A DNA stretch of 64,000 bases, from NCBI GenBank assembly GCA_963738205.1, contig CAVTVQ010000006.1, forward strand, positions 1,364,001-1,428,000, given 5' to 3'. The notes under the pieces were generated by a model, which was not told the origin of the DNA, searched no databases, and saw only the letters and a list, made by a program, of their open reading frames with translations. Both the position numbers and the translations under genes were made by a program. Shown in pieces: positions 8,261 to 16,837 of the stretch. Source of the DNA: DATFQE01 sp963738205. GTDB taxonomy: Bacteria > Actinomycetota > Thermoleophilia > Gaiellales > Gaiellaceae. Within the stretch, counting starts at the first letter, position 1. The number at the start of each line of letters is the position of its first letter.

Positions 8261-9781
8261 TCAGCCACCGCGGCGGTAGTTCGGGGCGTCCTTGGTGATC
8301 GTCACGCCGTGCGGGTGGCTCTCGCGCAGCCCGGCGCCCGTGATGCGCACGAACCGCGTCGAGGTGCGCATGTCCTCGATCGTCGCCGCACCGCAGTAGC
8401 CCATCGACTGGCGCAGGCCGCCGACGAGCTGGTGGATCACGTTGCGCACGGGACCCTTGTAGGGCACGTGGGCCTCGACGCCTTCGGGGATGAGCTTGTC
8501 GACGTCCTCGACGTCGCCCTGGAAGTACCGATCCTTTGAGAAGCCGCGCGCCCTCATCGCGCCGAGCGACCCCATCCCGCGGTACTGCTTGAGCCGCTCG
8601 CCCTGCACGACGACGACGTCGCCCGGGGACTCGTCGGTGCCCGCGAACATCGAGCCCAGCATCACTGTCTCGGCGCCGGCGGCGATCGCCTTCGCCACGT
8701 CGCCCGAGGTCGTCATGCCGCCGTCGCCGATAACCGGGACGCCGTGCTTGGCCCCGACCTGGGCGCAGTCGAAGATCGCGGTGACCTGCGGCACGCCCAC
8801 GCCGGCCACGACTCGGGTCGTGCAGATCGACCCGGGCCCGACGCCGGCCTTGATCGCATCGGCGCCGACGTCGACAAGCTCCTCCGCGGCCTCGGCCGTC
8901 GCCACGTTGCCGACGATCAGCTCGACGTCGAGCTTGCCCTTCAGCTTCCGGGCCATCTCGAGCACGCCCGCGGAGTGGCCGTGAGCTGTGTCCAGCACGA
9001 GCACGTCCACCTCGGCGTCGGCCAGGGCCTCGGCGCGCTCCAGGGCGTCCGGCCCCACGCCGACGGCCGCACCGACCCGCAGGCGGCCGCGCTCGTCCTT
9101 CGTCGCCAGCGGGAACTCGATCCGCTTGGAGATGTCCTTGACGGTGATCAGTCCGCGCAGGCGGCCGTCGGCGTCGACGACCGGCAGCTTCTCGATCTTG
9201 TAACGGTGCAGGATCGCGCGTGCCTCTTCGAGCGTCGTGCCCACGGGCGCAGTCACGAGATCGCGCGAGGTCATCAGCTCGGAGATCGGCTGGGCCGTGT
9301 CGCCCTCGAAGCGCAGGTCGCGGTTGGTGAGGATCCCGACGAGGACACCGTCGGCATCGACGATCGGGACGCCGGAGATCTGGTAGCGCCCCATCAGCTC
9401 CAGGGCCGCCGACACGGGCGCGTCGGCCGGCAGCGTGACCGGCTCCACGATCATCCCGGACTCTGAGCGCTTCACCTTGTCGACCTCGTCGACCTGGGCG
9501 GCGATCGAGAGGTTGCGGTGCAGGATCCCGATTCCCCCTTCGCGCGCCAGCGCGATCGCGAGCCTCGCCTCCGTGACCGTGTCCATCGCGGCCGAGACGA
9601 GGGGGATCTCCAACGAGAGCGAGCGGGTCAGCCGGGTCGCGGTCGAGACGTCGTTCGGAAGCACTTCGGAGCGCTGTGGCACGAGCAGGACGTCGTCGAA
9701 CGTGAGGCCCTCGCGGGCGAAGCGCCGGTCGAGCTCGACCAGCCGCTCCAGCTCGCTGCGTCCCAGTTCCAACCCTTCCAA
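8261..9781 (-). CDS. guaB: Inosine-5'-monophosphate dehydrogenase
   Basis: 506 residues, the usual IMPDH length. It oxidises IMP to XMP with NAD, the committed step to GMP. N-terminal LTFDDVLLVPQRSEVLP is the classic start of the barrel. A CBS-domain pair spans roughly residues 100-220 (QISGVPIVDADGVLVGILTN and KIEKLPVVDADGRLRGLITV). The catalytic loop is GVGPGSICTTR with the active-site Cys, followed by PVIGDGGMTTSGDVAKAI and the flap GMGSLGAM. The annotated start is TTG at 9781, six bases after a TACGCT box (possible leaderless start); a slightly later start is possible. guaA follows on the same strand 36 nt downstream. Confidence 0.95.
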   Translation of the reverse strand: MEGLELGRSELERLVELDRRFAREGLTFDDVLLVPQRSEVLPNDVSTATRLTRSLSLEIPLVSAAMDTVTEARLAIALAREGGIGILHRNLSIAAQVDEVDKVKRSESGMIVEPVTLPADAPVSAALELMGRYQISGVPIVDADGVLVGILTNRDLRFEGDTAQPISELMTSRDLVTAPVGTTLEEARAILHRYKIEKLPVVDADGRLRGLITVKDISKRIEFPLATKDERGRLRVGAAVGVGPDALERAEALADAEVDVLVLDTAHGHSAGVLEMARKLKGKLDVELIVGNVATAEAAEELVDVGADAIKAGVGPGSICTTRVVAGVGVPQVTAIFDCAQVGAKHGVPVIGDGGMTTSGDVAKAIAAGAETVMLGSMFAGTDESPGDVVVVQGERLKQYRGMGSLGAMRARGFSKDRYFQGDVEDVDKLIPEGVEAHVPYKGPVRNVIHQLVGGLRQSMGYCGAATIEDMRTSTRFVRITGAGLRESHPHGVTITKDAPNYRRGG

Positions 9782-9810
9782 GGGGTCAGCGTACCAACGC
9801 CCCCTGACGT

Positions 9811-10770
9811 CTACGCCGTCGCCACGGGCTCGAGCTCGACGACCTCCACGCCGCCGACCAACCGGCCGGCCTCGCGCGGCTCGAACCTGCCCGCGCCGAT
9901 CTCGAGCGTCGACGCGGCGCCGGCGGCGACGGCCATGCGCAGCGCCTCCTCCGCGGGGCGATCCTCGAACCCGGCGGCCAGGAAGCCGGCGAGCAGGACG
10001 TCGCCGGCGCCGACGGCCGACAACGCCTCGACGCGCGGCGCGGCCGCGCGGAAGCGCTTTGCCGCGACGCGCTCCTCCCGGAGCAGCGCGTAGCAGCCGG
10101 ACTCCTGCGTGATCAGGACGTTCTTGGGGCCGAGCTCGGCGATGTCCTCGAGCGCCTGCACGACCTCCTGCTCCTCGGTCAGCTCCTGGCCGACGAGGCT
10201 CTCCGCTTCGACCTGGTTCGGCGTCACGAGGTACGGCTCCGCGGCCGCGCCGAGCCGCAGCGGCTCACCCTCCGTGTCGAGCACGGTCCGCACACCGCGG
10301 CGGTTGAGCTCGCGGATGGACTCCGCGTAGAAGCCCTCGGACATGCCGCGGGGCAGCGTGCCCGCGAAGACGATCACGTCGGCGCCGCGCGCGAGGTACA
10401 GGAGCTTCTCGTGCAGCAGCTCGAGCTCGTCCTCGCCGACCTCGGGCCCCCACTCGTTGATCTCGGTGTAGGTGTTGCCGGTCGGGTCGACGACGGCGGT
10501 CGAGGTTCGCGACTCGTCTCGGATGCGGACGAAGTCGTTGAGGATGGCCTCGGTCGTGAGCTCCTCGACGATGCGGACGCCTGTGCGGCCGCCCGCGAGG
10601 CCCGTGGCCGCGACGGGCACGTCGAGCCGCTTGAGCGCGCGGGCGATGTTGATCCCCTTGCCCCCGGCCAGCGTGAGCACCTGACTGGCCCGGTGGCGCT
10701 GACCGAGCAGGAAGTTCGGCACCGTCAGCGTCCGGTCGAGCGCCGCGTTCATGGTCACGGTGATGATCAC
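9811..10770 (-). CDS. 1-phosphofructokinase-family hexose kinase (PfkB/ribokinase fold)
   Basis: 319 residues. It begins VIITVTMNAALDRTLTV, typical of 1-phosphofructokinases. It has the N-terminal glycine motif AGGKGINIARAL, the substrate-lid region, TPNQVEAESLVG, and the C-terminal PfkB signature SAVGAGDVLLAGFLAAG with the catalytic Asp. It phosphorylates a phosphosugar (fructose-1-P, fructose-6-P or tagatose-6-P) and cannot be assigned further. No PTS genes are adjacent. I chose GTG 10770 because it overlaps the stop of the upstream carboxypeptidase gene (GTGA) and gives the family N-terminus. Confidence 0.85.
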   Translation of the reverse strand: MIITVTMNAALDRTLTVPNFLLGQRHRASQVLTLAGGKGINIARALKRLDVPVAATGLAGGRTGVRIVEELTTEAILNDFVRIRDESRTSTAVVDPTGNTYTEINEWGPEVGEDELELLHEKLLYLARGADVIVFAGTLPRGMSEGFYAESIRELNRRGVRTVLDTEGEPLRLGAAAEPYLVTPNQVEAESLVGQELTEEQEVVQALEDIAELGPKNVLITQESGCYALLREERVAAKRFRAAAPRVEALSAVGAGDVLLAGFLAAGFEDRPAEEALRMAVAAGAASTLEIGAGRFEPREAGRLVGGVEVVELEPVATA

Positions 10771-11891
10771 GAGAAGAAGCCTCCGAGGTGGTGGACCGTA
10801 CGACGTGCGTACCAGCCGACCTTGCCTGCGGCTCCCGGACGGTCGACGGACCGGGACGCGACGAGGGGCGAGCGGGCGACGAGCCTGCCGCGGTCGTAGA
10901 CGCGCACTTCGCCGAGCTGCTGGCCCTTCACGACGGGCAGGGAGACCGCCGTCGGCGCCACGACGTGCTCCGTGAGCGTGCGGGAGAGCCGGACCGGCCT
11001 CCGCGCCGGGCCGGCCGCGACGAGCGCAAGCGGGTCGCGGCCGTACGGCAGCTCTGCCCACGCGTAGGTGCGCTTGGGTGCGATCACCGGCGCGAGCCGG
11101 TACTGCGAGAGCCCGTAGGCGAGGAGCTCGGTGAGGTCGACGTTGCGCTCGCTCCGGGTGGGAGAGCCCAGAATCGTCGCGTAGACGGTGAAGCCGGGCC
11201 CGCGTGCTGCGGCGACCTGGCACCAGCCGGCGTTGCTGGTGTGGCCTGTCTTGACCCCGATCAGCCCCGGGAACTCGCCGAGCAGGTCGTTCCAGGTGTG
11301 CAGCGAGCGTCCGCCGGCGATCGTGGCATCCCGAGTGGCGACCACCTGGCGGATCACGGGTTGCCGCATCGCGAGCTGGGCGAGCCGGTTGAGGTCGTGG
11401 GCGCTGGAGACGTGGCCGGCGACGTCCAGCCCGTCGGCGCGCTCGAAATGCGTGGCGGTCAGGCCGAGCTCGGCCGCGCGCTGGTTCATCAGCGCCACGA
11501 ACGCGTCGGGATCGCCGCGGCCGACGTGGGCCGCAAGCGCGATCGCGGCGTCGTTGGCGCTCTGGATCAGCGCCGCTTCGACCAGGTCGCGAACGGTCAG
11601 GCGCTCGCCCGGGCGCAGGTGGACGCCCGAACCGGAGACGCCGACCGCGGCGCGGTCGACGGTCACGACGTCGCTCAGCTGCGAGCGCTCCAGCGCGAGC
11701 AGGACGGTCATCAGCTTGGTGATGCTCGCCATCGGCAGCTGCGCGCGCGCGTTGTGGGTCAGCAAGACCTCGCCCGTGGCCGCGTTCACCACCTCGTACG
11801 CGCGCGCGTCGACGCTGGGCGTCGCTGCGGAGGCGGACGAGTGGAAACCGGCTGCGAGCGCCGCAACGAGCACGACGGCGCGAAACCTCAC
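10767..11891 (-). CDS. D-alanyl-D-alanine carboxypeptidase (peptidase S11)
   Basis: About 374 residues. A signal peptide (VRFRAVVLVAALAAGFHSSA) is followed by an S11 penicillin-binding domain with the three catalytic motifs: SITK (SxxK) near residue 56, SAN near 116 and KTG near 218. A C-terminal beta-rich domain follows. It trims the terminal D-Ala from peptidoglycan stem peptides outside the membrane. The frame extends further upstream, but I prefer GTG 11891 because it gives a clean signal peptide and lies 7 nt after a TAACCT -10-like box. The preceding gene encodes a LysM protein, consistent with a cell-wall pair. Confidence 0.88.
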   Translation of the reverse strand: MRFRAVVLVAALAAGFHSSASAATPSVDARAYEVVNAATGEVLLTHNARAQLPMASITKLMTVLLALERSQLSDVVTVDRAAVGVSGSGVHLRPGERLTVRDLVEAALIQSANDAAIALAAHVGRGDPDAFVALMNQRAAELGLTATHFERADGLDVAGHVSSAHDLNRLAQLAMRQPVIRQVVATRDATIAGGRSLHTWNDLLGEFPGLIGVKTGHTSNAGWCQVAAARGPGFTVYATILGSPTRSERNVDLTELLAYGLSQYRLAPVIAPKRTYAWAELPYGRDPLALVAAGPARRPVRLSRTLTEHVVAPTAVSLPVVKGQQLGEVRVYDRGRLVARSPLVASRSVDRPGAAGKVGWYARRTVHHLGGFFS

Positions 11892-11901
11892 GGGCGTCAG
11901 G

Positions 11902-12264
11902 TTACCGGGGGACGACGATCTTTTGGCCAACCTGCAGCGACGTCGCATCGATCGTGGGGTTGAGCGTCAGCAGCCGCTCGACCGTGGTGTCGTGGTCGAA
12001 GGCGACCTGGTCGAGCGTGTCGCCGGCCTGGATCGTGTACGTCCGTGTGACCGAAGGCGGGGGCGTGCGCGCCGTAGTCGTCGGCCCTGTGCCTCCGCCG
12101 GCCGGGCGCGTGCTCGTCGCCGTCGGCGGCGACGAGGCGGGGGCGGCGTCGTTGTCGAGGCCGGCCCTGATCAGCAGGATCGCGATCGTCGCGGCGACGA
12201 GGAAGGCGGCCGGAGCGAGCAGCCGCGCACCCCAGTGGCTCTCCGGCCGACTGCGTGCCGGCAA
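11902..12264 (-). CDS. Membrane-anchored LysM domain protein
   Basis: 120 residues: a short cytoplasmic N-terminus, one transmembrane helix (about 15-34, LLAPAAFLVAATIAILLIRA), a Thr/Pro/Gly-rich spacer, and a single C-terminal LysM domain (about 75-120) with YTIQAGDTLDQVA, LNPTIDATSLQVGQKIVVP. LysM binds N-acetylglucosamine-containing polymers, so the protein probably tethers to peptidoglycan. The start appears to be TTG at 12264, three bases after the pyrF stop, so it is likely cotranscribed with pyrF. Confidence 0.82.
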   Translation of the reverse strand: MPARSRPESHWGARLLAPAAFLVAATIAILLIRAGLDNDAAPASSPPTATSTRPAGGGTGPTTTARTPPPSVTRTYTIQAGDTLDQVAFDHDTTVERLLTLNPTIDATSLQVGQKIVVPR

Positions 12265-12267
12265 TGG

Positions 12268-13179
12268 CTACCAGCCGGAGGCGGCCCAGACCTCGCTCTT
12301 CAGCCGGGCGGCCTCGGAGCCGGCGGCGGTTCGCCAGTCGGCGTCGGAGTTTCGGGACGCGTACATGACGGCGCGCGAGACCGTGACGAGCGCGCTCGCG
12401 GGCCCGCTGGTGAACGCGCGGGCAACGTCCGCCGGCGTCGCGCCCTGCGCCCCGACGCCCGGCAAGAGCAGGATCGCGCGCGGCAGGATCCGGCGCGCCT
12501 CGCCGACCGCACGCGGATGCGTGGCGCCCACGACGGCGCCGACGCTCGAGAGCCCTCGTTCGCCGACGATGTCCTCGCCCCAGTCGCGAATCAGCCGAGC
12601 GACGTGCTGCCAGAGCGGCTGCCCGTCGAGCAGCGTGAGGTCCTGGATGTCCGCTGCGCCCTCGTTGGACGTCTTGACCAGGCAGAAGATGCCGGCGCCC
12701 TCACGCCTGCAGGCAGCGAGGAACGGCTCGAGCGAGTCGCGACCGAGGTACGGGTTGACGGTCAGGGCGTCGGCGACTGGATCGGTGCCGCCACGGGGCT
12801 CCAGGTAGGCCGAGGCGTAGGCGCGGGCGGTCGACCCGATGTCGCCGCGCTTGCCGTCCGCGAGCACGAGCAGGCCGGCGGCACGCGCGTACGCGCAGAC
12901 CTCCTCGAGCGCCCGCATGCCCTCGGGGCCGAGAGCCTCGAAGAACGCCAGCTGGGGCTTGATCGCGACCGCATGCGGCGCGACGGCGTCGACGATCCCG
13001 CGGCTGAACCGCGAGACGGCCTCGGCCGGGGGATCGCCTCTCAGCTCGACGGGCAGCAGGTCGAGGCGGGGGTCGAGCCCGACGACCAGCTGGCTCCGCT
13101 TGCGCTCGATCGCCTCGGCGAGCCGGTCGCCGAAGGCGGCGAGGGCTCTCCGTGGAGCGGTCTGAAGGTCCTGCGCCAT
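12268..13179 (-). CDS. pyrF: Orotidine 5'-phosphate decarboxylase (long form)
   Basis: 303 residues, the size of the longer type-2 PyrF common in actinobacteria and mycobacteria. It decarboxylates OMP to UMP, the last step of de novo pyrimidine synthesis. LVVGLDPRLDLLP is at the N-terminus, AIKPQLAFFEALG follows, and the catalytic tetrad motif is LVLADGKRGDIGSTA with the Asp-Lys-Asp arrangement. LLPGVGAQGATP near residue 240 is the phosphate-binding loop. The ATG at 13179 follows a TAACCT box by 7 nt, suggesting a leaderless transcript. pyrE lies 430 bp upstream on the same strand, separated by the HU gene. Confidence 0.93.
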   Translation of the reverse strand: MAQDLQTAPRRALAAFGDRLAEAIERKRSQLVVGLDPRLDLLPVELRGDPPAEAVSRFSRGIVDAVAPHAVAIKPQLAFFEALGPEGMRALEEVCAYARAAGLLVLADGKRGDIGSTARAYASAYLEPRGGTDPVADALTVNPYLGRDSLEPFLAACRREGAGIFCLVKTSNEGAADIQDLTLLDGQPLWQHVARLIRDWGEDIVGERGLSSVGAVVGATHPRAVGEARRILPRAILLLPGVGAQGATPADVARAFTSGPASALVTVSRAVMYASRNSDADWRTAAGSEAARLKSEVWAASGW

Positions 13180-13204
13180 GACCCTGAGGTTACGCCAGAA
13201 CGAC

Positions 13205-13232
13205 GACGGGGGTCCCGTCCGGGACCCCCGTC
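13205..13232 (-). terminator. Hairpin downstream of the HU gene
   Basis: A perfect 12-bp stem (GACGGGGGTCCC / GGGACCCCCGTC) around a 4-nt loop, 23 nt after the HU stop and before pyrF. There is no long U tract on either side, so it may act as a weak terminator or an mRNA-stabilising end. Confidence 0.65.
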
Positions 13233-13254
13233 AAAGCCTGCGAGTAAGCGCGCC

Positions 13255-13533
13255 CTAGCCGCGGACGGCCTGCTTGAGGCCGCTGCCGGCGGAGAACTTC
13301 GGCACCATCGCTTCCGGAATCTGCACCTTCTGCGAGGGGTTGCGGGGGTTCACGCCGGTGCGGGCGGCCCGCTTCTGCGCCGAGAACTTGCCGAACCCCG
13401 TAAAGACGACGTCGTCCCCACGGCTAAGTGCGTCCTGAACGGTGGACAGGAACGCGTCAACCGCGGCTCCTGCGTCCCTCTTGCTGAGGCCCGCCTTGTC
13501 GGCAATTTTGTCGACGAATTCTCCTTTGGTCAC
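13255..13533 (-). CDS. hup: HU-family DNA-binding protein
   Basis: 92 residues from GTG 13533. It has the HU core: TKGEFVDKIADKAGLSKRDA (dimerisation helices), DDVVFTGFGKFSAQKRAART, the arm motif GVNPRNPSQKVQI and the C-terminal VPKFSAGSGLKQAVRG. It bends and compacts DNA as a dimer. The frame is open further upstream, but this GTG has a strong GGGGAGGAG Shine-Dalgarno and gives exactly the HU N-terminus. Unlike many neighbours, the gene is clearly leadered. A strong hairpin follows it. Confidence 0.95.
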   Translation of the reverse strand: MTKGEFVDKIADKAGLSKRDAGAAVDAFLSTVQDALSRGDDVVFTGFGKFSAQKRAARTGVNPRNPSQKVQIPEAMVPKFSAGSGLKQAVRG

Positions 13534-13611
13534 GAACTCTCCTCCCCTCGATGGCTCTAGCTTGGGTCGCAAGACCCTACCAGGGAAGTCCTTTCGGCTC
13601 AACCATGCGGA

Positions 13612-14157
13612 TTAGCGGCACTTTTTGCCGTCTCGAGCAGTTCGAACGCCCGAAAACAGGGGCCGCAGACGCACCGCGTGGCGCGCCAGAGCGTCTACTC
13701 CGCCCTCCTCACGGTCGACCACGCACACGGCCGTTCCGCACTCCAAGCCGGCTGCACGGAGGGCGTCGACGGCCTCGATCGCAGCCCCTCCGGAGGTGAC
13801 GACGTCCTCGACCAGGCACACGCGCTCGCCCTCGACGAACGCGCCTTCGAGCCGGTTCTCGGTGCCGTAGCCCTTGGCCTCCTTGCGGACGATCAGAAAG
13901 GGCAGCCCCGAGGCGAGCGAGGCGGCGGCCGCGAGCGCGACCGCGCCGAGCTCCGGACCTGCGAGCCGGGCGGCTTCGGGCTCGTGCTCCTCGACCGCCC
14001 CGGCGATCAGCTCGCCGAGCGGCGCGAGCAGGTCCGGACGCGTCTCGAAGCGGTACTTGTCCAGGTAGTACGGCGACCGCCGCCCGGAGCGGAGCAGGAA
14101 GTCGCCTCGTAACAGCGCGTGGTCGGCGAGGGCGCCTGCGAGCGCGGAGCGCCTCAC
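13612..14157 (-). CDS. pyrE: Orotate phosphoribosyltransferase
   Basis: 181 residues. It transfers phosphoribose from PRPP to orotate, giving OMP. SGRRSPYYLDKYRFETRPDL near residue 24 is the OPRTase N-terminal motif. The PRPP-binding signature VCLVEDVVTSGGAAIEAVDA is at about residues 113-132, and FLIVRKEAKGYGT precedes it. The GTG at 14157 overlaps the upstream small-protein stop (GTGA). It belongs to a minus-strand run of roadblock protein, small protein and pyrE. Confidence 0.92.
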   Translation of the reverse strand: MRRSALAGALADHALLRGDFLLRSGRRSPYYLDKYRFETRPDLLAPLGELIAGAVEEHEPEAARLAGPELGAVALAAAASLASGLPFLIVRKEAKGYGTENRLEGAFVEGERVCLVEDVVTSGGAAIEAVDALRAAGLECGTAVCVVDREEGGVDALARHAVRLRPLFSGVRTARDGKKCR

Positions 14158-14357
14158 GCCTGCCCGACCACGTGCAGCGCTTCCCTCGCGCGGGCGAGAA
14201 CGGGCTCCGACTCCGGGGCGTTGCCCGGCAGCGAGACCATGGCGCCGTCCTCGTAGTAGACGTCGACCCGCTGCCGCTTGCTCGACCTGCCCGTGAGCGC
14301 GCGTGCTCCGGCGGCGGCGCCGAGGAGGACGACAGCGCCGGCCGCGAGCTTCCTCAC
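14154..14357 (-). CDS. Small protein with one membrane-like segment
   Basis: 67 residues from GTG 14357, which overlaps the stop of the upstream roadblock gene (GTGA). The N-terminus LAAGAVVLLGAAAGARAL is a moderately hydrophobic segment, followed by a basic stretch (SSKRQR) and DVYYEDGAMVSLPG. No family recognised. The 4-nt overlaps at both ends argue that it is a real gene cotranslated with pyrE and the roadblock protein. Confidence 0.6.
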   Translation of the reverse strand: MRKLAAGAVVLLGAAAGARALTGRSSKRQRVDVYYEDGAMVSLPGNAPESEPVLARAREALHVVGQA

Positions 14358-14701
14358 GCCTCGCCCTCGAGCGTGCGCAGACACGTGCGCAGGTCGTAGA
14401 GCACCAGCCCGGCGGGCTCGTCAGGCCCCGTCGTGGCGGCGCAGACGACGCTCTTCCCGACGGCGACGAAGAGGCTTCCCCGGCCCGTTGCCGCCTCGAG
14501 CGCCGTCACCGGCGAGCCTTCGCGCGCCGGCACTCCGCCGGCTGCCTGCAGCGCGGCCCGAGCCGCGTCGGCGAGCTGCCTGGAGCGAGCCTCGTCGGGC
14601 AGCGTCGAGGCGAGGACCGCGCCGTCGGGCTCGAGCACGACGGCCTCACGTACCTGCGTCGAGACGTCGGTGAGGTCGGCCAGGGCCGCGGCGGCGTCCA
14701 T
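14354..14701 (-). CDS. Roadblock/LC7-like protein
   Basis: 115 residues. The pattern DVSTQVREAVVLEPDGAVLA, LADAARAALQAAG and GSLFVAVGKSVVCAATT fits a single roadblock/LC7 domain (beta-alpha-beta with a long helix), a fold that partners small GTPases in bacteria and eukaryotes. No GTPase gene is adjacent. The ATG at 14701 is 6 nt after a TAGCTT box, implying a leaderless transcript, and it is divergent from the YihY-type gene. Confidence 0.6.
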   Translation of the reverse strand: MDAAAALADLTDVSTQVREAVVLEPDGAVLASTLPDEARSRQLADAARAALQAAGGVPAREGSPVTALEAATGRGSLFVAVGKSVVCAATTGPDEPAGLVLYDLRTCLRTLEGEA

Positions 14702-14734
14702 GGCCCGAAGCTAACACAGGGATACTCCCGGGCC

Positions 14735-15550
14735 GTGAGAGCGGTCTTCCGGAAGTTCTTCGCCGACCGCGGCACGCACCTCGCCGCCATGATCGCCTAC
14801 TTCGCGCTGCTCTCGTTCGTGCCGCTGCTCTTCCTGACGCTGGCGGGACTCGGCCTCGCAAACCGTGCCGACGAGTCGAGCGTGCTCGTGAAGGAGCTCA
14901 GGAAGCTGTTCCCGCGCACCTCGATCAACACGATCGTCACGTTCGTGACCGAGATCCAGAACAACGCCGCCGCGCTCGGGATCGTCGGGGCGATCTTCGT
15001 CTTCTGGACGTCGCTCTCGCTCTTCAGCGTCCTCGAGTCCGCGTTCAACATCGTCTACGGCCGGCCGAACCGTTCGTTCCTGCACGGCAAGGCGCTCGCG
15101 CTCTTGCTGTTGCTCATGTCGCTGTTCACGCTCTTCTTCGGCCTGATCGTCGGCAGCTTCGGGGCGCAGATCCTGCGCCGCTACGCGCCCGGCGCCGCGT
15201 CGAACGAGGTGTTCGCCTACGTGCTGTCGGTGGTGCTGTCCGCGCTCGCCGTCTTCGTGTTCCTGGTCGCGGTCTACACGCTCCTGACGAATGTGCCGCT
15301 GCGCCCGCGCGACGTGCTCCCGGGGGCCATCGTCGCGACCGTCGCACTGGAGACGAGCTTCCAGGTGCTGCCGATCTACCTGCGGGTCTCGAAGGACGTG
15401 ATCGCCCTGCAGGCGCTGGGGGGCCCCGCGCTGCTGCTCGTCTGGTTGTACGTGATGGCGAACGTGATCGTCTTCGGAGCCGAGGTCAACTGGTGGCTGT
15501 GGCAACAGCGCCAACAGAGCGACCCGGAGGAAGCCGCCGGTCTAGCCTGA
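14735..15550 (+). CDS. YihY/virulence factor BrkB family membrane protein
   Basis: 271 residues with six transmembrane helices. The N-terminal pattern FRKFFADRGTHLAAMIAYFA and FVPLLFLTLAG is diagnostic of the YihY/BrkB (UPF0761) family, as is LYVMANVIVFGAEVNWWLW at the C-terminus. The molecular function of this family is not established. I chose GTG 14735 because the longer upstream frame is antisense to the roadblock gene and because a GATACT element lies 8 nt upstream. It overlaps the rdgB stop tail-to-tail by 9 nt. Confidence 0.85.
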   Translation: MRAVFRKFFADRGTHLAAMIAYFALLSFVPLLFLTLAGLGLANRADESSVLVKELRKLFPRTSINTIVTFVTEIQNNAAALGIVGAIFVFWTSLSLFSVLESAFNIVYGRPNRSFLHGKALALLLLLMSLFTLFFGLIVGSFGAQILRRYAPGAASNEVFAYVLSVVLSALAVFVFLVAVYTLLTNVPLRPRDVLPGAIVATVALETSFQVLPIYLRVSKDVIALQALGGPALLLVWLYVMANVIVFGAEVNWWLWQQRQQSDPEEAAGLA

Positions 15551-16108
15551 TTCGAGTGCGCTCGCCAGGGCTCGTGCGGCTTTCGCCCTGTGCGAGTGCT
15601 CGGACTTCCACGCGTCGCCGAGCTCCGCGACGGTCGCGTCTTCGCCTGCGGGGACGAACACCGGGTCGTATCCGAAGCCCTCCGAGCCGCGGCGTTCGCC
15701 CGCGAGGCGCCCCTCCAGCGTCCCGGTCCCGCGGCGCGCGCTGCCGTCCGGTGCGAGCGCCACGAGCTCGCAGACGTAGCGCGCCGCGCGGTCGTGCACG
15801 CCCTCGAGCTCGCGCAACAGACGCTCGACCGGATCCTCGTCGCCGGCCCAGCGGGCCGAGTGCAGCCCCGGCCCACCCCCGAGCGCGTCCACGTGCAGCC
15901 CCGAGTCCTCGCCGATCATCCACGCGTCGGAGTCGCCCACACGGCGCCCGTACTGGGCCTTGCCGAGGGCGTTCTCGTAGTGGGTCGAGCCCGTCTCCGG
16001 AGGGTAGTCGTGGGCGTCGAGCAGCTCGATTCGCCACTCGGGAAGGGCGCTCCTGAGCTCGTCCAGCTTGTGCGGATTGGCCGAGCAGAGCCGCGCTACG
16101 AGCTCCAA
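15542..16108 (-). CDS. rdgB: Non-canonical purine NTP pyrophosphatase (RdgB/HAM1)
   Basis: 188 residues. It hydrolyses dITP/XTP to the monophosphates, preventing misincorporation. N-terminal LCSANPHKLDELRSAL matches the SxNxxKxxE family motif. GSTHYENALGKAQY, GEDSGLHVDALGG and GSEGFGYDPVFVP are the metal- and nucleotide-binding motifs. Start is TTG 16108. It follows rph and murI on the same strand, the common murI-rph-rdgB order. Confidence 0.93.
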   Translation of the reverse strand: MELVARLCSANPHKLDELRSALPEWRIELLDAHDYPPETGSTHYENALGKAQYGRRVGDSDAWMIGEDSGLHVDALGGGPGLHSARWAGDEDPVERLLRELEGVHDRAARYVCELVALAPDGSARRGTGTLEGRLAGERRGSEGFGYDPVFVPAGEDATVAELGDAWKSEHSHRAKAARALASALESG

Positions 16109-16123
16109 CGCACCGCCCGGACG

Positions 16124-16837
16124 TCAGGCATGGACGGCTTCGGCGGCCGCCCGCTGCGCGGCGCTGATCTCGTCGATGCCGAGCGCGCCGAGCTCGAGCA
16201 TCTCGTCGAGCTGGTCGCGCGAGAAGGGCGCACCCTCGGCTGTGGCCTGCACCTCGACCAGCTGACCGCTGCCGGTCACGACGACGTTGAGATCCACCTC
16301 GGCGCTCGAGTCCTCGACGTAGTCGAGGTCGAGCAGGATCTCGCCGTCGACGATTCCGAGCGACACGGCCGCCACCGAGTCGGTGAGCGTGCGGCCCAGC
16401 CCCATCCGGTCGAGCGCGCGCTTGGCTGCGACGTACACGCCCGAGATCGCCGCGCAGCGCGTGCCGCCGTCCGCCTGCAGGACGTCGCAGTCGAGCCACA
16501 GCGTCCGCTCACCGAGCGCGTCCATGTCGGCCACGGCTCGCAGAGCGCGTCCGATCAGCCGCTGGATCTCGACGGTGCGGCCCTTCTGCTTGCCCTGGCT
16601 CGCCTCGCGGGCGGTGCGCTCGCCGGTCGAGGCCGGCAGCATCGAGTACTCGGCCGTCAGCCAGCCCTTGCCCCGCCTCATCATCCACCGCGGCACGCCG
16701 TCCTCGAGAGTCGCCGTGCAGAGGACGCGCGTCTTGCCGAACGAGATCAACGCCGAGCCGTGCGCCTGCTCGAGGAAGTCCGGCTCGATCGAGAGCGGCC
16801 GCAGCTCGTCGGGTCGCCGGCCGCCCTCCCTGCTCAC
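16124..16837 (-). CDS. rph: Ribonuclease PH
   Basis: 237 residues. A phosphorolytic 3'-exoribonuclease that trims tRNA precursors. GSALISFGKTRVLCTATLED, GWLTAEYSMLP, ERTAREASQGKQKGRTVEIQ, LIGRALR and LDCDVLQADGGTRCAAI are all RNase PH hallmarks. GTG 16837 overlaps the murI stop (GTGA). The frame is open further upstream, but that part is antisense or out of frame with murI. Confidence 0.95.
   Translation of the reverse strand: MSREGGRRPDELRPLSIEPDFLEQAHGSALISFGKTRVLCTATLEDGVPRWMMRRGKGWLTAEYSMLPASTGERTAREASQGKQKGRTVEIQRLIGRALRAVADMDALGERTLWLDCDVLQADGGTRCAAISGVYVAAKRALDRMGLGRTLTDSVAAVSLGIVDGEILLDLDYVEDSSAEVDLNVVVTGSGQLVEVQATAEGAPFSRDQLDEMLELGALGIDEISAAQRAAAEAVHA

Noticed and set aside
14303..14734. 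N-terminal extension of the YihY/BrkB gene
   Set aside because: Arg/Gly-rich shadow of the roadblock gene; the family start fits GTG 14735 next to a -10-like element.
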